A stretch of 64,000 bases of DNA, taken from Streptomyces sp. PR69. Lineage in GTDB: Bacteria; Actinomycetota; Actinomycetes; Streptomycetales; Streptomycetaceae. The stretch's first letter is position 1; each line of letters starts with the position of its first letter. The notes below the pieces were generated by a model. The model was given only the letters and a program-made list of their open reading frames with translations, had not been told where the DNA came from and did not search any database. The DNA lies in contig NZ_JAOWCB010000011.1 of the NCBI RefSeq assembly GCF_026420845.1, positions 62,001-126,000 on the forward strand, written 5' to 3'. The translations under genes and the position numbers were made by a program. Positions 43,695-53,650 of the stretch are shown here, piece after piece.

Positions 43695-44774
43695 TCAGGC
43701 TTCGGACGGGCGGTCGTCCTGCCCGTCCGGCCGCGGCACATAGCGCAGGACGCCCCACATGCTCCGCTCGTCCGGGGCGTCCTGCGGACCGCTCTGGACG
43801 CAGGCCGCAAGCCCCTTCCGCAGCGTCTCCCGCTCGACGCCGGAGCCGATCAGCACCAGTTGGCTGAGCCGCTCCTCTGCCCGTGCCCAGGGCGCGGGAT
43901 AGAACCGCAGAAACCGCCCGACGGCGTGGACCCCGTAACGGCGCTCCGGATCCCCCGCGCCGAAGTCGACGAACCCCTTGATCCGGTACAGCCCTTCGGG
44001 CCGCGCGTCGAGGAAGTCCATCAGCCGGCGCGGGTGCAGGGGCACGTCGGAGGTGAAGGCGACGCTCTCGTACACGGCGTGCGGATGGGCGTCGTGGTCG
44101 TGCTCCTCCGCGTACAGGTCCTCGAAGGAGAGCTGCCGCACGGCCTGGCTCTCCTCGTCCCGGCGCACCGCCCGGTCGAACAGCAGCTCGGGATCGACCC
44201 GGCCCTGTACGGCGCTGATCACCGCGGCCGGGGACCCTGCCCGCTCCAGCACCGACCCGATCGCGGAGCGCACCCGGTGCTGCTCCGTCCCGTCCACCCG
44301 GTCGGTCTTGTTGAGGACGATGAGATCGGCGATCCCGAGGTGCCGGTCGGTCTGAGGATGGCGCGCCCGGGTCGCGTCGAACTCCGCCGCGTCGACGACC
44401 TGCACAAGACCGCCGTACACGATCCGGTCGTTCTCGATGGCGAGGATCATCCGCACCAGTTCCTGGGGTTCGGCGAGGCCGCTCGCCTCGATGACGATCA
44501 CGTCCAGGCGCGTGGACGGCCGGGTCAGCTTCTCCAGATAGTCGTCCAGTTCGCTCGCGTCGACGGCGCAGCACAGACAGCCGTTGCCCAGGGACACGGT
44601 GGAACCGACCTGCCCTGCCACGGTCATGGCGTCGATTCCGATGGAGCCGAAGTCGTTCACCATGACGCCGATGCGGGTGCCCCGGGCACTGCGCAGCAGA
44701 TGGTTGAGCAGAGTCGTCTTTCCGGAGCCGAGGAAGCCCGCGAGGACGACGACGGGGATCTGCTGCGCGCTCAA
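43695..44774 (-). CDS. CobW/COG0523-family metallochaperone GTPase
   Basis: A 359-residue P-loop GTPase. Walker A is AGFLGSGKTTLLNHLL, the metal-binding CxCC motif is GNGCLCCAVD, Walker B is VIVIEASGLAEP, and the base-specificity motif is LNKTDRVD. The CobW C-terminal domain follows from about 250. A His/Asp stretch (EEHDHDAHPHA) could bind Zn2+. The TTG at 44774 is chosen because AGGAGAGG sits 6-8 bases before it. Likely role: loading Zn2+ or Co2+ into a client protein. No Zur-box-like palindrome is visible in the 117-bp upstream region. Confidence 0.88.
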   Translation of the reverse strand: MSAQQIPVVVLAGFLGSGKTTLLNHLLRSARGTRIGVMVNDFGSIGIDAMTVAGQVGSTVSLGNGCLCCAVDASELDDYLEKLTRPSTRLDVIVIEASGLAEPQELVRMILAIENDRIVYGGLVQVVDAAEFDATRARHPQTDRHLGIADLIVLNKTDRVDGTEQHRVRSAIGSVLERAGSPAAVISAVQGRVDPELLFDRAVRRDEESQAVRQLSFEDLYAEEHDHDAHPHAVYESVAFTSDVPLHPRRLMDFLDARPEGLYRIKGFVDFGAGDPERRYGVHAVGRFLRFYPAPWARAEERLSQLVLIGSGVERETLRKGLAACVQSGPQDAPDERSMWGVLRYVPRPDGQDDRPSEA

Positions 44775-44891
44775 GGATTGCCTCTCCTGGTGCGGTCTCG
44801 GTGTGCGGCGGACCCAGGATAGAAGGGCGGGCGAACGCGTCAGCCGGGGAGGGTTCCGCACGCCGGCGCCCAGCGCTTACCGTTCCCACGC

Positions 44892-46646
44892 ATGAGCCCC
44901 GCACCGACCGCGTCACCCGCCCGCAGACCGCGGCTCGGCTGGCCGCGGCGGGTCTTCTCCCGCGTGCTGCTGATGGAACTGGCCATCGCCGCCGGGGTCG
45001 TGCTGCTGGCCACCGGAATGTTCCTCGCGCCGCTGAGCGCCCAGCTGGACGATCAGGCGATGCGCAGGGCGCTGGCCATCGCCCAGACCACCGCGTCCCC
45101 CGAGACGGCGGACAAGCTGCTCGGCTCACGCCCGCACCCGGACGGCCCGGTGCAGGCCGAAGCGGAACGCATCCGCAAGGCCACCGGCGCCGAGTATGTC
45201 GTGATCATGGACCGCCGGGGGGTGCGCTGGTCCCATACGACGCCCGGGCGGATCGGCCGGGTGGTCTCCACCGATCCCGGCGCGCCGCTGGCCGGCCGGC
45301 ATGTGATGGAGATCGACAGCGGCACCCTCGGCCGGTCCGCCCGCGGGAAGGCGCCGCTGCGCGACAAGAGCGGCTCCATCGTGGGCGCGGTCTCGGTCGG
45401 CATCGAGTACGGCTCCGTACGCGACCGGCTGCTCGCGGCGATACCGGGGCTGCTCGCCTACGCGGGCGGGGCGCTGGCGGTCGGCGCGCTCGCGGCCTTC
45501 CTCATCTCCCGGAGGCTGCAGCGGCAGACCCACGACCTGGCCTTCTCCGACATATCCGCGCTGCTCGCGGAGCGGGAGGCGATGCTGCACGGCATCCGGG
45601 AGGGGGTGGTGGCACTGGACGCCTCGGGGCGCGTCCGGCTGCTCAACGACGAGGCTCAGCGGCTGCTCGGTCTTGACGCCGATGCGGCGGGCCGGGTGCT
45701 GGACGAGGCGCTGGGCGGCGGCGCCGGACGTACCGCCGATGTGCTGGCCGGACGGGTCGTCGGCGAGGATCTGCTCACGGTACGGGGCAGCCGCGTCCTG
45801 GTCGCCAACCGGATGCCCACCGACGACGGCGGGGCCGTGGTCACCCTCCGGGACCGCACCGAGCTGGAACGGCTGGGCCGGGAACTGGATTCCACCCGTG
45901 GTCTCATCGACGCCCTGCGCGCCCAGGACCATGAGCACGCCAACCGGCTGCACACGCTGCTGGGGCTGCTGGAGCTTCGGATGCACGACGAGGCGGTGCG
46001 GTTTCTCACGGAGGCGGTCGGGGTGCACCGGACGACTGCCGAGCAGGTCACGGAGAAGGTCCATGACCCGCTGCTCGCCGCACTGCTGGTGGGCAAGGCG
46101 ACAGTGGCGGCCGAGCGGGGCGTCTCCCTGCGCCTCACACCCGGAACACTGCTCCCGGACCGGCTGGTGGACCCGCGCGGGCTGGTGACCGTCGTCGGGA
46201 ATCTGGTGGACAACGCCCTCGACGCGGCGGCCGGTTCGGCCGGGGCCCGCGTGGAGGTGGAGCTGCGCGCGGAGGGCCGTACGGCGGTGCTGCGGGTCGC
46301 GGACAGCGGTCCGGGGGTGCCGCCCGACCGTCGCGAGCTGATCTTCACCGAGGGCTGGTCGACCAAGGACCGCCCTGCCCTCGGCGAACGGGGCCTCGGA
46401 CTCGCCCTCGTCCGCCGCCTCGCCGAACGTCAGGGCGGCAGCGTCGCGGTGCGGGAAGCGGACGAAGGCGGCGCGCTCTTCTCGGTGGTCCTGCCTGAGG
46501 CGCTGACCGCCCCCGGAACGGTCGAAGCGCCCTCACCCGCGCCCACGCCGCCGTGCGACATCACGGCGCGGCCCCTGCTCTCCACTCCCCCCTCCCGGGC
46601 CCTGCGGGCCCGGGAGGCGCCCCCAGCACCGGGCGGCGCTCCTTGA
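44892..46646 (+). CDS. Orphan CitA/DcuS-type sensor histidine kinase
   Basis: A 584-residue membrane kinase. Span 1 (about 27-48), an extracytoplasmic sCache domain (ATGAEYVVIMDRRGVRWSHT, as in citrate/dicarboxylate sensors), span 2 (about 185-210), a PAS domain, then the H box RAQDHEHANRLHTLLGLLEL. The ATPase has NLVDNALDAAAG and GVGLGLAL-like G boxes (GERGLGLALVRRLAER). All kinase motifs are intact. The last ~50 residues are Pro-rich and unrelated to the family. The response regulator and tricarboxylate transporter genes expected beside such kinases are absent; parE follows convergently after 24 bp. Confidence 0.88.
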   Translation: MSPAPTASPARRPRLGWPRRVFSRVLLMELAIAAGVVLLATGMFLAPLSAQLDDQAMRRALAIAQTTASPETADKLLGSRPHPDGPVQAEAERIRKATGAEYVVIMDRRGVRWSHTTPGRIGRVVSTDPGAPLAGRHVMEIDSGTLGRSARGKAPLRDKSGSIVGAVSVGIEYGSVRDRLLAAIPGLLAYAGGALAVGALAAFLISRRLQRQTHDLAFSDISALLAEREAMLHGIREGVVALDASGRVRLLNDEAQRLLGLDADAAGRVLDEALGGGAGRTADVLAGRVVGEDLLTVRGSRVLVANRMPTDDGGAVVTLRDRTELERLGRELDSTRGLIDALRAQDHEHANRLHTLLGLLELRMHDEAVRFLTEAVGVHRTTAEQVTEKVHDPLLAALLVGKATVAAERGVSLRLTPGTLLPDRLVDPRGLVTVVGNLVDNALDAAAGSAGARVEVELRAEGRTAVLRVADSGPGVPPDRRELIFTEGWSTKDRPALGERGLGLALVRRLAERQGGSVAVREADEGGALFSVVLPEALTAPGTVEAPSPAPTPPCDITARPLLSTPPSRALRAREAPPAPGGAP

Positions 46647-46670
46647 CGGGCAAACCTGCCGGTCGCGCCA

Positions 46671-48788
46671 CTAGGCATCGATGCGCGAGCGGTCCAGCGT
46701 CGCCGCGGAGTTGCTGATGAACTCCTTGCGGGGCGCGACCTCATTGCCCATCAGCAGATCGAAGATCTGCTCGGAGGCTTCGAGGTCCCCGATGTTGATC
46801 CGGCGCAGGGTGCGATGGCGCGGGTCCATCGTGGTCTCCGCGAGCTGGTCGGCGTCCATCTCGCCCAGACCCTTGTAGCGCTGGATGGAGTCCTTGAAGC
46901 GGACGCCCTTGCGCTGGAACTCCAGCAGGGTCTCCCGCAGTTCGTTGTCCGAGTAGGTGTAGACGTACTTGTCCTGGCCCTTCTTGGGCTGGACCAGCTC
47001 GATGCGGTGCAGCGGCGGCACCGCGGCGAAGACCCGGCCCGCCTCCACCATCGGCCGCATATAGCGCTGGAAGAGCGTCAGCAGCAGACAGCGGATGTGG
47101 GCGCCGTCGACATCGGCGTCGACCAGCAGCACGATCTTGCCGTAGCGCGCGGCGTCGATGTCGAAGGTCCTGCCGGAGCCTGCTCCTATGACCTGGATGA
47201 TCGCGCCGCACTCGGCGTTCTTGAGCATGTCCGAGACGGATGACTTCTGTACGTTGAGGATCTTGCCGCGGATGGGCAGCAGCGCCTGGAATTCGCTGTT
47301 CCGGGCGAGCTTGGCGGTGCCGAGCGCGGAGTCTCCCTCGACGATGAAGAGCTCGCTGCGCTCCACGTCGTCGCTGCGGCAGTCGGCGAGCTTGGCCGGC
47401 AGCGAGGAACTCTCCAGCGCGGTCTTCCTGCGCTGGGCCTCCTTGTGCTGGCGGGCCGCGATACGGGTGCGGGCGGCGGCGACGGCCTTCTCCAGCACGG
47501 CGCGGGCCTGCGCCTTGGCATCCCGCTTGGTGGAGGTCAGAAAGGCCTTCAGCTCCCTGGCCACCACATTGGCGACGATCCTGTTGGCCGCGGAGGTGCC
47601 GAGGACCTCCTTGGTCTGGCCCTCGAACTGCGGCTCCGCCAGCCGGACGGTGACCACGGCGGTAAGGCCCTCCAGGGCGTCGTCCTTGACGATGTCGTCC
47701 TCCGCGACCCGGAGCAGCTTGCTGGCGCGCAGCACCTCGTTGACCGTCTTGGTGACGGAGCGCTCGAAGCCGGTCACATGGGTGCCGCCCTTGGGGGTGG
47801 CGATGATGTTGACGAAGGACTTGACGGTGGTGTCGTAACCGGTGCCCCAGCGCAGGGCGACGTCGACGCCCAGCTCGCGGGTGACCTCGGTGGGGGTCAT
47901 ATGACCGCGGTCGTCGAGGACGGGGACGGTCTCCTTGAAGGTTCCCTGGCCGCTGAGGCGCAGCACATCGCAGACGGGCTTGTCGGGGGCGAGGTACTCG
48001 CAGAACTCGCTGATGCCTCCGTCGAAGCGGAAGATCTCCTCGCTTTTGCCCTCGCCCTCCAGGTCCCGCTCATCGCGGACCACGATGGTCAGCCCGGGCA
48101 CCAGGAAGGCGGTCTGCCGTGCCCGCTGGTGGAGGGTGTCCAGGGAGAGTCTGGCGTCCTTGAGGAAGATCTGCCGGTCCGCCCAGAACCGCACACGCGT
48201 GCCGGTGCGGGTCCTGGGCACCCGCTTGCCCTTGATCAGGCCGCCCGACGGGTCGAAGGGGGCGTCGGGGCCCTGTTCCGTGAAGATCCCGGGCACACCG
48301 CGCCGGAAGCTGATCTTGTGGGTCGCGCTGTTGCGGTCCACCTCGACGTCGAGCCGGGCGGAGAGCGCGTTGACGACGGAGGCGCCCACTCCGTGCAGAC
48401 CGCCGGAGGCGGCGTAGGAGCCGCCGCCGAACTTTCCGCCCGCGTGCAGCTTGGTCATCACGACCTCGACGCCCGAGAGGCCGGTCTTGGGCTCGACGTC
48501 GACCGGGATGCCCCGGCCGTTGTCCTTCACCTCGACGGAGCCGTCGTCGTGAAGCACGACCTCGATGTGGTCGCAGTGGCCGCCCAGTGCCTCGTCGACG
48601 GAGTTGTCGATGATTTCCCACAGGCAGTGCATCAGCCCGCGGCTGTCGGTGGAGCCGATATACATACCGGGGCGCTTGCGGACCGCTTCGAGGCCTTCAA
48701 GAACGAGCAGGTGCCGCGCGGTGTAGTTGGAACCGTCACGGTCTGCGGTCAGCAGCGCACTGGACGGCACGGACGTTTCGGCGGTCAC
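46671..48788 (-). CDS. parE: DNA topoisomerase IV subunit B
   Basis: ATPase subunit of topoisomerase IV, 705 residues. The GHKL ATPase region has EIIDNSVDEALGG, DNGRGIPVD and GGLHGVGASVVNALS. The TOPRIM domain has IVEGDSALGTAKLARN (EGDSA) and the metal-binding LLVDADVDGAHIRCL. The C-terminus ends with KGLGEMDADQLAETTMDP and the LFDLLMG-type motif. GTG at 48788. It converges on the sensor kinase gene. Confidence 0.95.
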   Translation of the reverse strand: MTAETSVPSSALLTADRDGSNYTARHLLVLEGLEAVRKRPGMYIGSTDSRGLMHCLWEIIDNSVDEALGGHCDHIEVVLHDDGSVEVKDNGRGIPVDVEPKTGLSGVEVVMTKLHAGGKFGGGSYAASGGLHGVGASVVNALSARLDVEVDRNSATHKISFRRGVPGIFTEQGPDAPFDPSGGLIKGKRVPRTRTGTRVRFWADRQIFLKDARLSLDTLHQRARQTAFLVPGLTIVVRDERDLEGEGKSEEIFRFDGGISEFCEYLAPDKPVCDVLRLSGQGTFKETVPVLDDRGHMTPTEVTRELGVDVALRWGTGYDTTVKSFVNIIATPKGGTHVTGFERSVTKTVNEVLRASKLLRVAEDDIVKDDALEGLTAVVTVRLAEPQFEGQTKEVLGTSAANRIVANVVARELKAFLTSTKRDAKAQARAVLEKAVAAARTRIAARQHKEAQRRKTALESSSLPAKLADCRSDDVERSELFIVEGDSALGTAKLARNSEFQALLPIRGKILNVQKSSVSDMLKNAECGAIIQVIGAGSGRTFDIDAARYGKIVLLVDADVDGAHIRCLLLTLFQRYMRPMVEAGRVFAAVPPLHRIELVQPKKGQDKYVYTYSDNELRETLLEFQRKGVRFKDSIQRYKGLGEMDADQLAETTMDPRHRTLRRINIGDLEASEQIFDLLMGNEVAPRKEFISNSAATLDRSRIDA

Positions 48789-49221
48789 GCGTTTCGCTCC
48801 TCGCTGAATTTCAGATGTGGCCCCGTGGGGTAAAGGCCCGGCGTCGGTCGCCGGACAGAGCGTACCGAGGCCTGGTAGAGCCGTTGTAACGCCACCCTAG
48901 TGATGTTCCATGCTAGTCCAGCATCGCATGAGTGTTCGATCCCCCGTGGGGGTGACGTGCACATCACGTTCCCTTCCAGGCATGAACCATTTAGGCTCCG
49001 GGCACGTCCTCATGAACAACCGGCAACCCGCCGGGAGGGCCCAAACGAGACAAGCAACGCGAAATCCGTAGAGCGCAGCAATACGGCTCATTCGCCGCCA
49101 ACCGGCAGCAGACAGCCTCCTTGCGACGAAGTTTCAAGGAAAAGGCCCGAGCGGGAACGTTTTCGGGCTGGTTGGATGTTGACCCTGGTACGACAGCTCG
49201 TCGAGCTAGAGAAGAGGCGAC
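48789..49221. other. 433-bp intergenic region between parE and DUF7455
   Basis: No gene is supported on either strand. It provides the promoters of parE (leftward) and of the DUF7455 gene (rightward). The clearest motif is gtgacgtgcacatcac at 48952-48967, a near-perfect palindrome with two mismatched positions, next to atcccccgtgggggt. Confidence 0.55.
48952..48967. promoter_or_regulatory. 16-bp near-palindrome, candidate operator
   Basis: gtgacgtgcacatcac reads GTGA...TCAC around a tgca centre, 14 of 16 positions symmetric. The form GTG-N-CAC is reminiscent of Crp-family sites in actinobacteria. It lies about 165 bp upstream of parE and 255 bp upstream of the DUF7455 gene. Confidence 0.35.
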
Positions 49222-49452
49222 GTGACTACTGTTCTGACCCCCGCGACCCCGCTGACGGCCGCTGACCGCTGCGACCGCTGCGGCGCCCAGGCGTATCTGC
49301 GCGTCGTGCTCACCAGCGGTGGCGAGCTGCTCTTCTGCGCGCACCACGGGCGCAAGTTCGAGCCGGAACTCAAGAAGATCGCCGCGGAAATACAGGATGA
49401 GACCGACCGCCTCACGGCCGCCCCGGCCAGTGCGACCGAAGAGGAGCGCTGA
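49222..49452 (+). CDS. DUF7455 small zinc-ribbon protein
   Basis: A 76-residue protein. CDRCGAQAYLRV and FCAHHGRKF form a probable C-x2-C...C-x-H-H zinc site, followed by a charged helix. Start GTG at 49222. Common in actinobacteria near hrdB. It may act as a small nucleic-acid-binding or RNA-polymerase-associated factor, but this is not established. Confidence 0.85.
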   Translation: MTTVLTPATPLTAADRCDRCGAQAYLRVVLTSGGELLFCAHHGRKFEPELKKIAAEIQDETDRLTAAPASATEEER

Positions 49453-49499
49453 CCTCGGATTTACGACGAGCCAAGCAAGGCCGGTCGAGCGCCGGCCGA

Positions 49500-49536
49500 C
49501 GGGCGGCTGACCCCGGGCACCGGGGGCAGCCGCCCG
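49500..49536. terminator. Terminator between DUF7455 and the serine protease
   Basis: Ten-base arms cgggcggctg / cagccgcccg with an inner cccc/gggg extension, between convergent genes. Confidence 0.75.
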
Positions 49537-49588
49537 CTCTCATACGGTGAGCAGGGTGAGCGGCTAACGCATCCACCGCACAGGGCGG

Positions 49589-50425
49589 TCAGGGCTGGGC
49601 GACCGCCGAGACCCGCGTATACACGCCCGGGCTGTCGGCCTCTCCGCATCCGCTCCCCCAGGACACCAGCCCGATGAGCTTCCCCCTGGCCACGAGCGGC
49701 CCTCCGCTGTCCCCCTGACAGGCGTCCCGCCCGCCCCTGGGATCGCCTGCGCACAGCATGGTGGACGCCAGATAGCGGCCGCCCCTCCCGCCCGGATAGG
49801 CGATCATGCATGCCTCGTCCGGAAGCACCTGCACGGAGGCGGCGCGCAGCGAGGACGCATAGCTGCCGTATCCCGTGGTGTCCCCCCAGCCGTACACCAG
49901 GGCTTCGACGCCCGGTTCATAGGCCGGATCGCCCTCGCCCGCCAGCGGAAGCGCATGGGACGCGGGCAGCGTCTCCGCGAGGGTGAGCACGGCCATGTCG
50001 GAGCTGTTGGTCCAGGCGTTGTAACCGGGGTGGATCCAGACCTCACGCACGGCGATCTCCCGTCCGCCCGCCCCGGTCAGCTCGGACCGCCCGGCGATCA
50101 CCCGCAGATGGCGCAGCGCGCTGGACGGCTCGCCCAGGACGGCCCGGCTCAGACAGTGCGCGGCCGTCATCACCTCTGCCGGGCCCACCACCACGCCGCC
50201 ACAGAACTGGCCTGCGCGTGCGTCGCCGAACCGTTCACGGCTGGCCAGCGCGACGGCCCAGGGGCTGTCCTCGGCTCGAACGGGAAAGCCGCCGACGACC
50301 ACGCTGTCGGCGGCCGCCGGAGGCGGGGCCGGCAGTGACAGCAGCGGCGCGGCGGCCGCCACGGCCACCAGGGCGAGCGCCCGCTTCCGGACGCGTTCGA
50401 GGGCACGACGCAGGGGACGTCGCAT
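49589..50425 (-). CDS. Secreted trypsin-like serine protease
   Basis: Chymotrypsin-fold (S1) protease of 278 residues. An Arg-rich signal peptide (about 1-40, ending APPPAAADS) precedes a VVGGFPV segment typical of the mature N-terminus. Catalytic His in MTAAHCLS, Asp in SSDMAVLTL, Ser in [13 protein letters not shown]. Three disulfide-capable cysteine pairs. The S1 pocket residue before the GDSGG (DACQGDSGG) is Asp, which predicts cleavage after Lys or Arg. ATG at 50425 with perfect AGGAGG. Confidence 0.94.
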   Translation of the reverse strand: MRRPLRRALERVRKRALALVAVAAAAPLLSLPAPPPAAADSVVVGGFPVRAEDSPWAVALASRERFGDARAGQFCGGVVVGPAEVMTAAHCLSRAVLGEPSSALRHLRVIAGRSELTGAGGREIAVREVWIHPGYNAWTNSSDMAVLTLAETLPASHALPLAGEGDPAYEPGVEALVYGWGDTTGYGSYASSLRAASVQVLPDEACMIAYPGGRGGRYLASTMLCAGDPRGGRDACQGDSGGPLVARGKLIGLVSWGSGCGEADSPGVYTRVSAVAQP

Positions 50426-50592
50426 AGGGCCTCCTGACTCTCTGCACGGCATGTGTGCACTCAGAGTCAGCCACGGGGCTCCGCCGCGCACCGCAAAGGG
50501 CTGCACATGGCGCGTGTACGCCCTCATATCCCCCGTCTGTACGACTGGAGCCGGTGTACGACTGGGAGGGGTGTAAGGGGCTGTACGGGAAA

Positions 50593-50623
50593 GAGCCCGG
50601 CCCCTGTGGCAGGGACCGGGCTC
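50593..50623 (-). terminator. Terminator of hrdB
   Basis: Thirteen-base arms (12 paired) gagcccggcccct / agggaccgggctc with a 5-base loop, 27 bp beyond the hrdB stop, followed on the minus strand by TTTCCC. Confidence 0.8.
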
Positions 50624-50649
50624 CGGCGCTGTGTCACTCAGCCGCAGGC

Positions 50650-52221
<1,572 letters not shown>

Positions 52222-52586
52222 GAACAACCTCTCGGAACGATGGAAACGGCTTCCGGCCCCGCCCAGGATCGGGCCGGAGCCGACGACCACCGGGCTGCGG
52301 ATGTGCCGGTGGCGCGGGCGGAACCTCAGAGCTGCAACAGCGCCGTGAACGGCTGCCGTATTCCCTCCTCGGCTGTCACCTCTTAGGTCATCGCACTGTT
52401 TCGAGGAGTGTTACGCCCAATCCACGTGGCCCGAGTCACACCCCATAGGCGACGAAACGACCAGAGTAGCCCTTCGCCGTACATTCATGTCGCCGGATCC
52501 CGGCGGATACGAGGCATCCCACGACATCCGGCGACATCCGGCGACACTCTGCGCCCAGACCCCCGCACAGCCGACCGCAACCGCGG
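52222..52586. other. 365-bp hrdB upstream region
   Basis: Holds the hrdB promoters and the whiH 3' end; no gene. A GGAAT element (52360-52364 on the minus strand) could be part of a SigR-type promoter, but the nearest GTT is 21 bp away instead of 18-19. Iterons lie at 52488-52547. Confidence 0.5.
52488..52547. repeat. Iterons between whiH and hrdB
   Basis: cgacatccgg occurs twice in direct tandem at 52522-52541, followed by cgacac. A reverse-oriented copy, tgtcgccggat, lies at 52488-52498. The arrangement is like a multi-site operator. Confidence 0.55.
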
Positions 52587-53474
52587 TCAGTGCTCGCGCG
52601 GGGCGGGCACCACTCGTTCGACTTCCGGGTGGACGATGAGCAGTTGACGCATGGCCGATTCGGCGGCCTGCCCGTCGCCGGAGGCCAGGGCGTCGGCGAT
52701 GCGCGCGTGCTGGGCCAGCGAGCCCTCGGTAGGGCGGTCACACGCCGTGACCGGCCCGCCGGAGACCTGGAGCGCGGCGGAGACGATCCCGGAGAGATGC
52801 TCCAGCATGCGGTTTCCGGCGAGCTGGATCAGCAGGGAGTGGAACTCCGCGTCGGCCCGGGAGAAGGTGATCGCGTCCTGCTGGGCCAGGGAGTGGCCCA
52901 TGATCTCGATCATGTCGGCGAGCCGCTGCTGAGCGTCCTCGCGTCCGTGCCCCGCGGCCAGGCGGGCGGCGAGCGGCTCGATGGTCCAGCGCAGCTCGCT
53001 CAGCTCGCGGCGCTGATCGTCGCGCTGGGGGCCGAAGGCGCGCCACTCGATGATGTCGGGGTCGAGGAGGTTCCAGTCGCTGACGGGGCGGACCCGGGTG
53101 CCGACGTTGGGGCGGGCGCTGACCAGCCCCTTGGCCTCGAGGACGCGCAGGGACTCCCGCACCACGGTGCGGGATACCTCGAAGCGCTGGCCGATCTCTT
53201 CGGGCACAAGGGGGCGGTCGGCCCCCAGGTCGCCGGAGACGATCATCTGGCCGAGCTGCTGGACGAGTTGGCCGTGGAGTCCGCGGCCGCGGCTGCCGGC
53301 CGCCCGGCGGCCCGCGCGGCCCAGGTCGGCCTCGGAGCCGTCCCAGGCGGGCGGGCTGACGCGGTCGACGGCTGGCGCCTCGGCGTAGGGGTAGCGGTCG
53401 AGTTCGCCCGGGCCGGCGAGACCGGACTCGGCGGGGCGGGCGGCGGTCATCATGGTGTGCGCAAGGGTACTCAC
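52587..53474 (-). CDS. whiH: Sporulation regulator WhiH
   Basis: GntR/FadR-type regulator of 295 residues, needed for aerial-hypha septation in Streptomyces. It begins MSTLAHTMMTAARPAESGLA with the WhiH-specific leader (GELDRYPYAEAPA). The winged helix has LVPEEIGQRFEVSRTVVRES and LEAKGLVSARPNVGTRV. The FCD domain (about 150-290) has ELRWTIEPLAARLA and DAEFHSLLIQLAGN. GTG at 53474 follows AAAGGA. Known order whiH beside hrdB is present. whiH is a WhiG target in S. coelicolor; a GTCCGATAA element lies upstream here. Confidence 0.95.
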   Translation of the reverse strand: MSTLAHTMMTAARPAESGLAGPGELDRYPYAEAPAVDRVSPPAWDGSEADLGRAGRRAAGSRGRGLHGQLVQQLGQMIVSGDLGADRPLVPEEIGQRFEVSRTVVRESLRVLEAKGLVSARPNVGTRVRPVSDWNLLDPDIIEWRAFGPQRDDQRRELSELRWTIEPLAARLAAGHGREDAQQRLADMIEIMGHSLAQQDAITFSRADAEFHSLLIQLAGNRMLEHLSGIVSAALQVSGGPVTACDRPTEGSLAQHARIADALASGDGQAAESAMRQLLIVHPEVERVVPAPREH

Positions 53475-53650
53475 GCATCCTTTGTCGGCGCGGCTTCCGG
53501 GCCCCTTGAGGTCTTTGGTGAAAAGCACACGAAAGGGTGATCGGCGCTCGCTCCTCAATTGACGCCTTATCGGACAGGAGCGGGCAAAGAAACGGGCGTT
53601 CTCAAGGAGTTGTGAGCACCGCCGGGCGATCGCACCCTATGCGGCTATCC

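Noticed and set aside
44775..44891. Zur box in front of the CobW gene
   Set aside because: No AT-rich palindrome of the type tgaaaatgattttca is present in the 117 bp.
52336..52364. SigR-type hrdB promoter (GGAAT...GTT)
   Set aside because: The spacing is 21 bp instead of 18-19 and no second support is visible, so it is not listed as a promoter.
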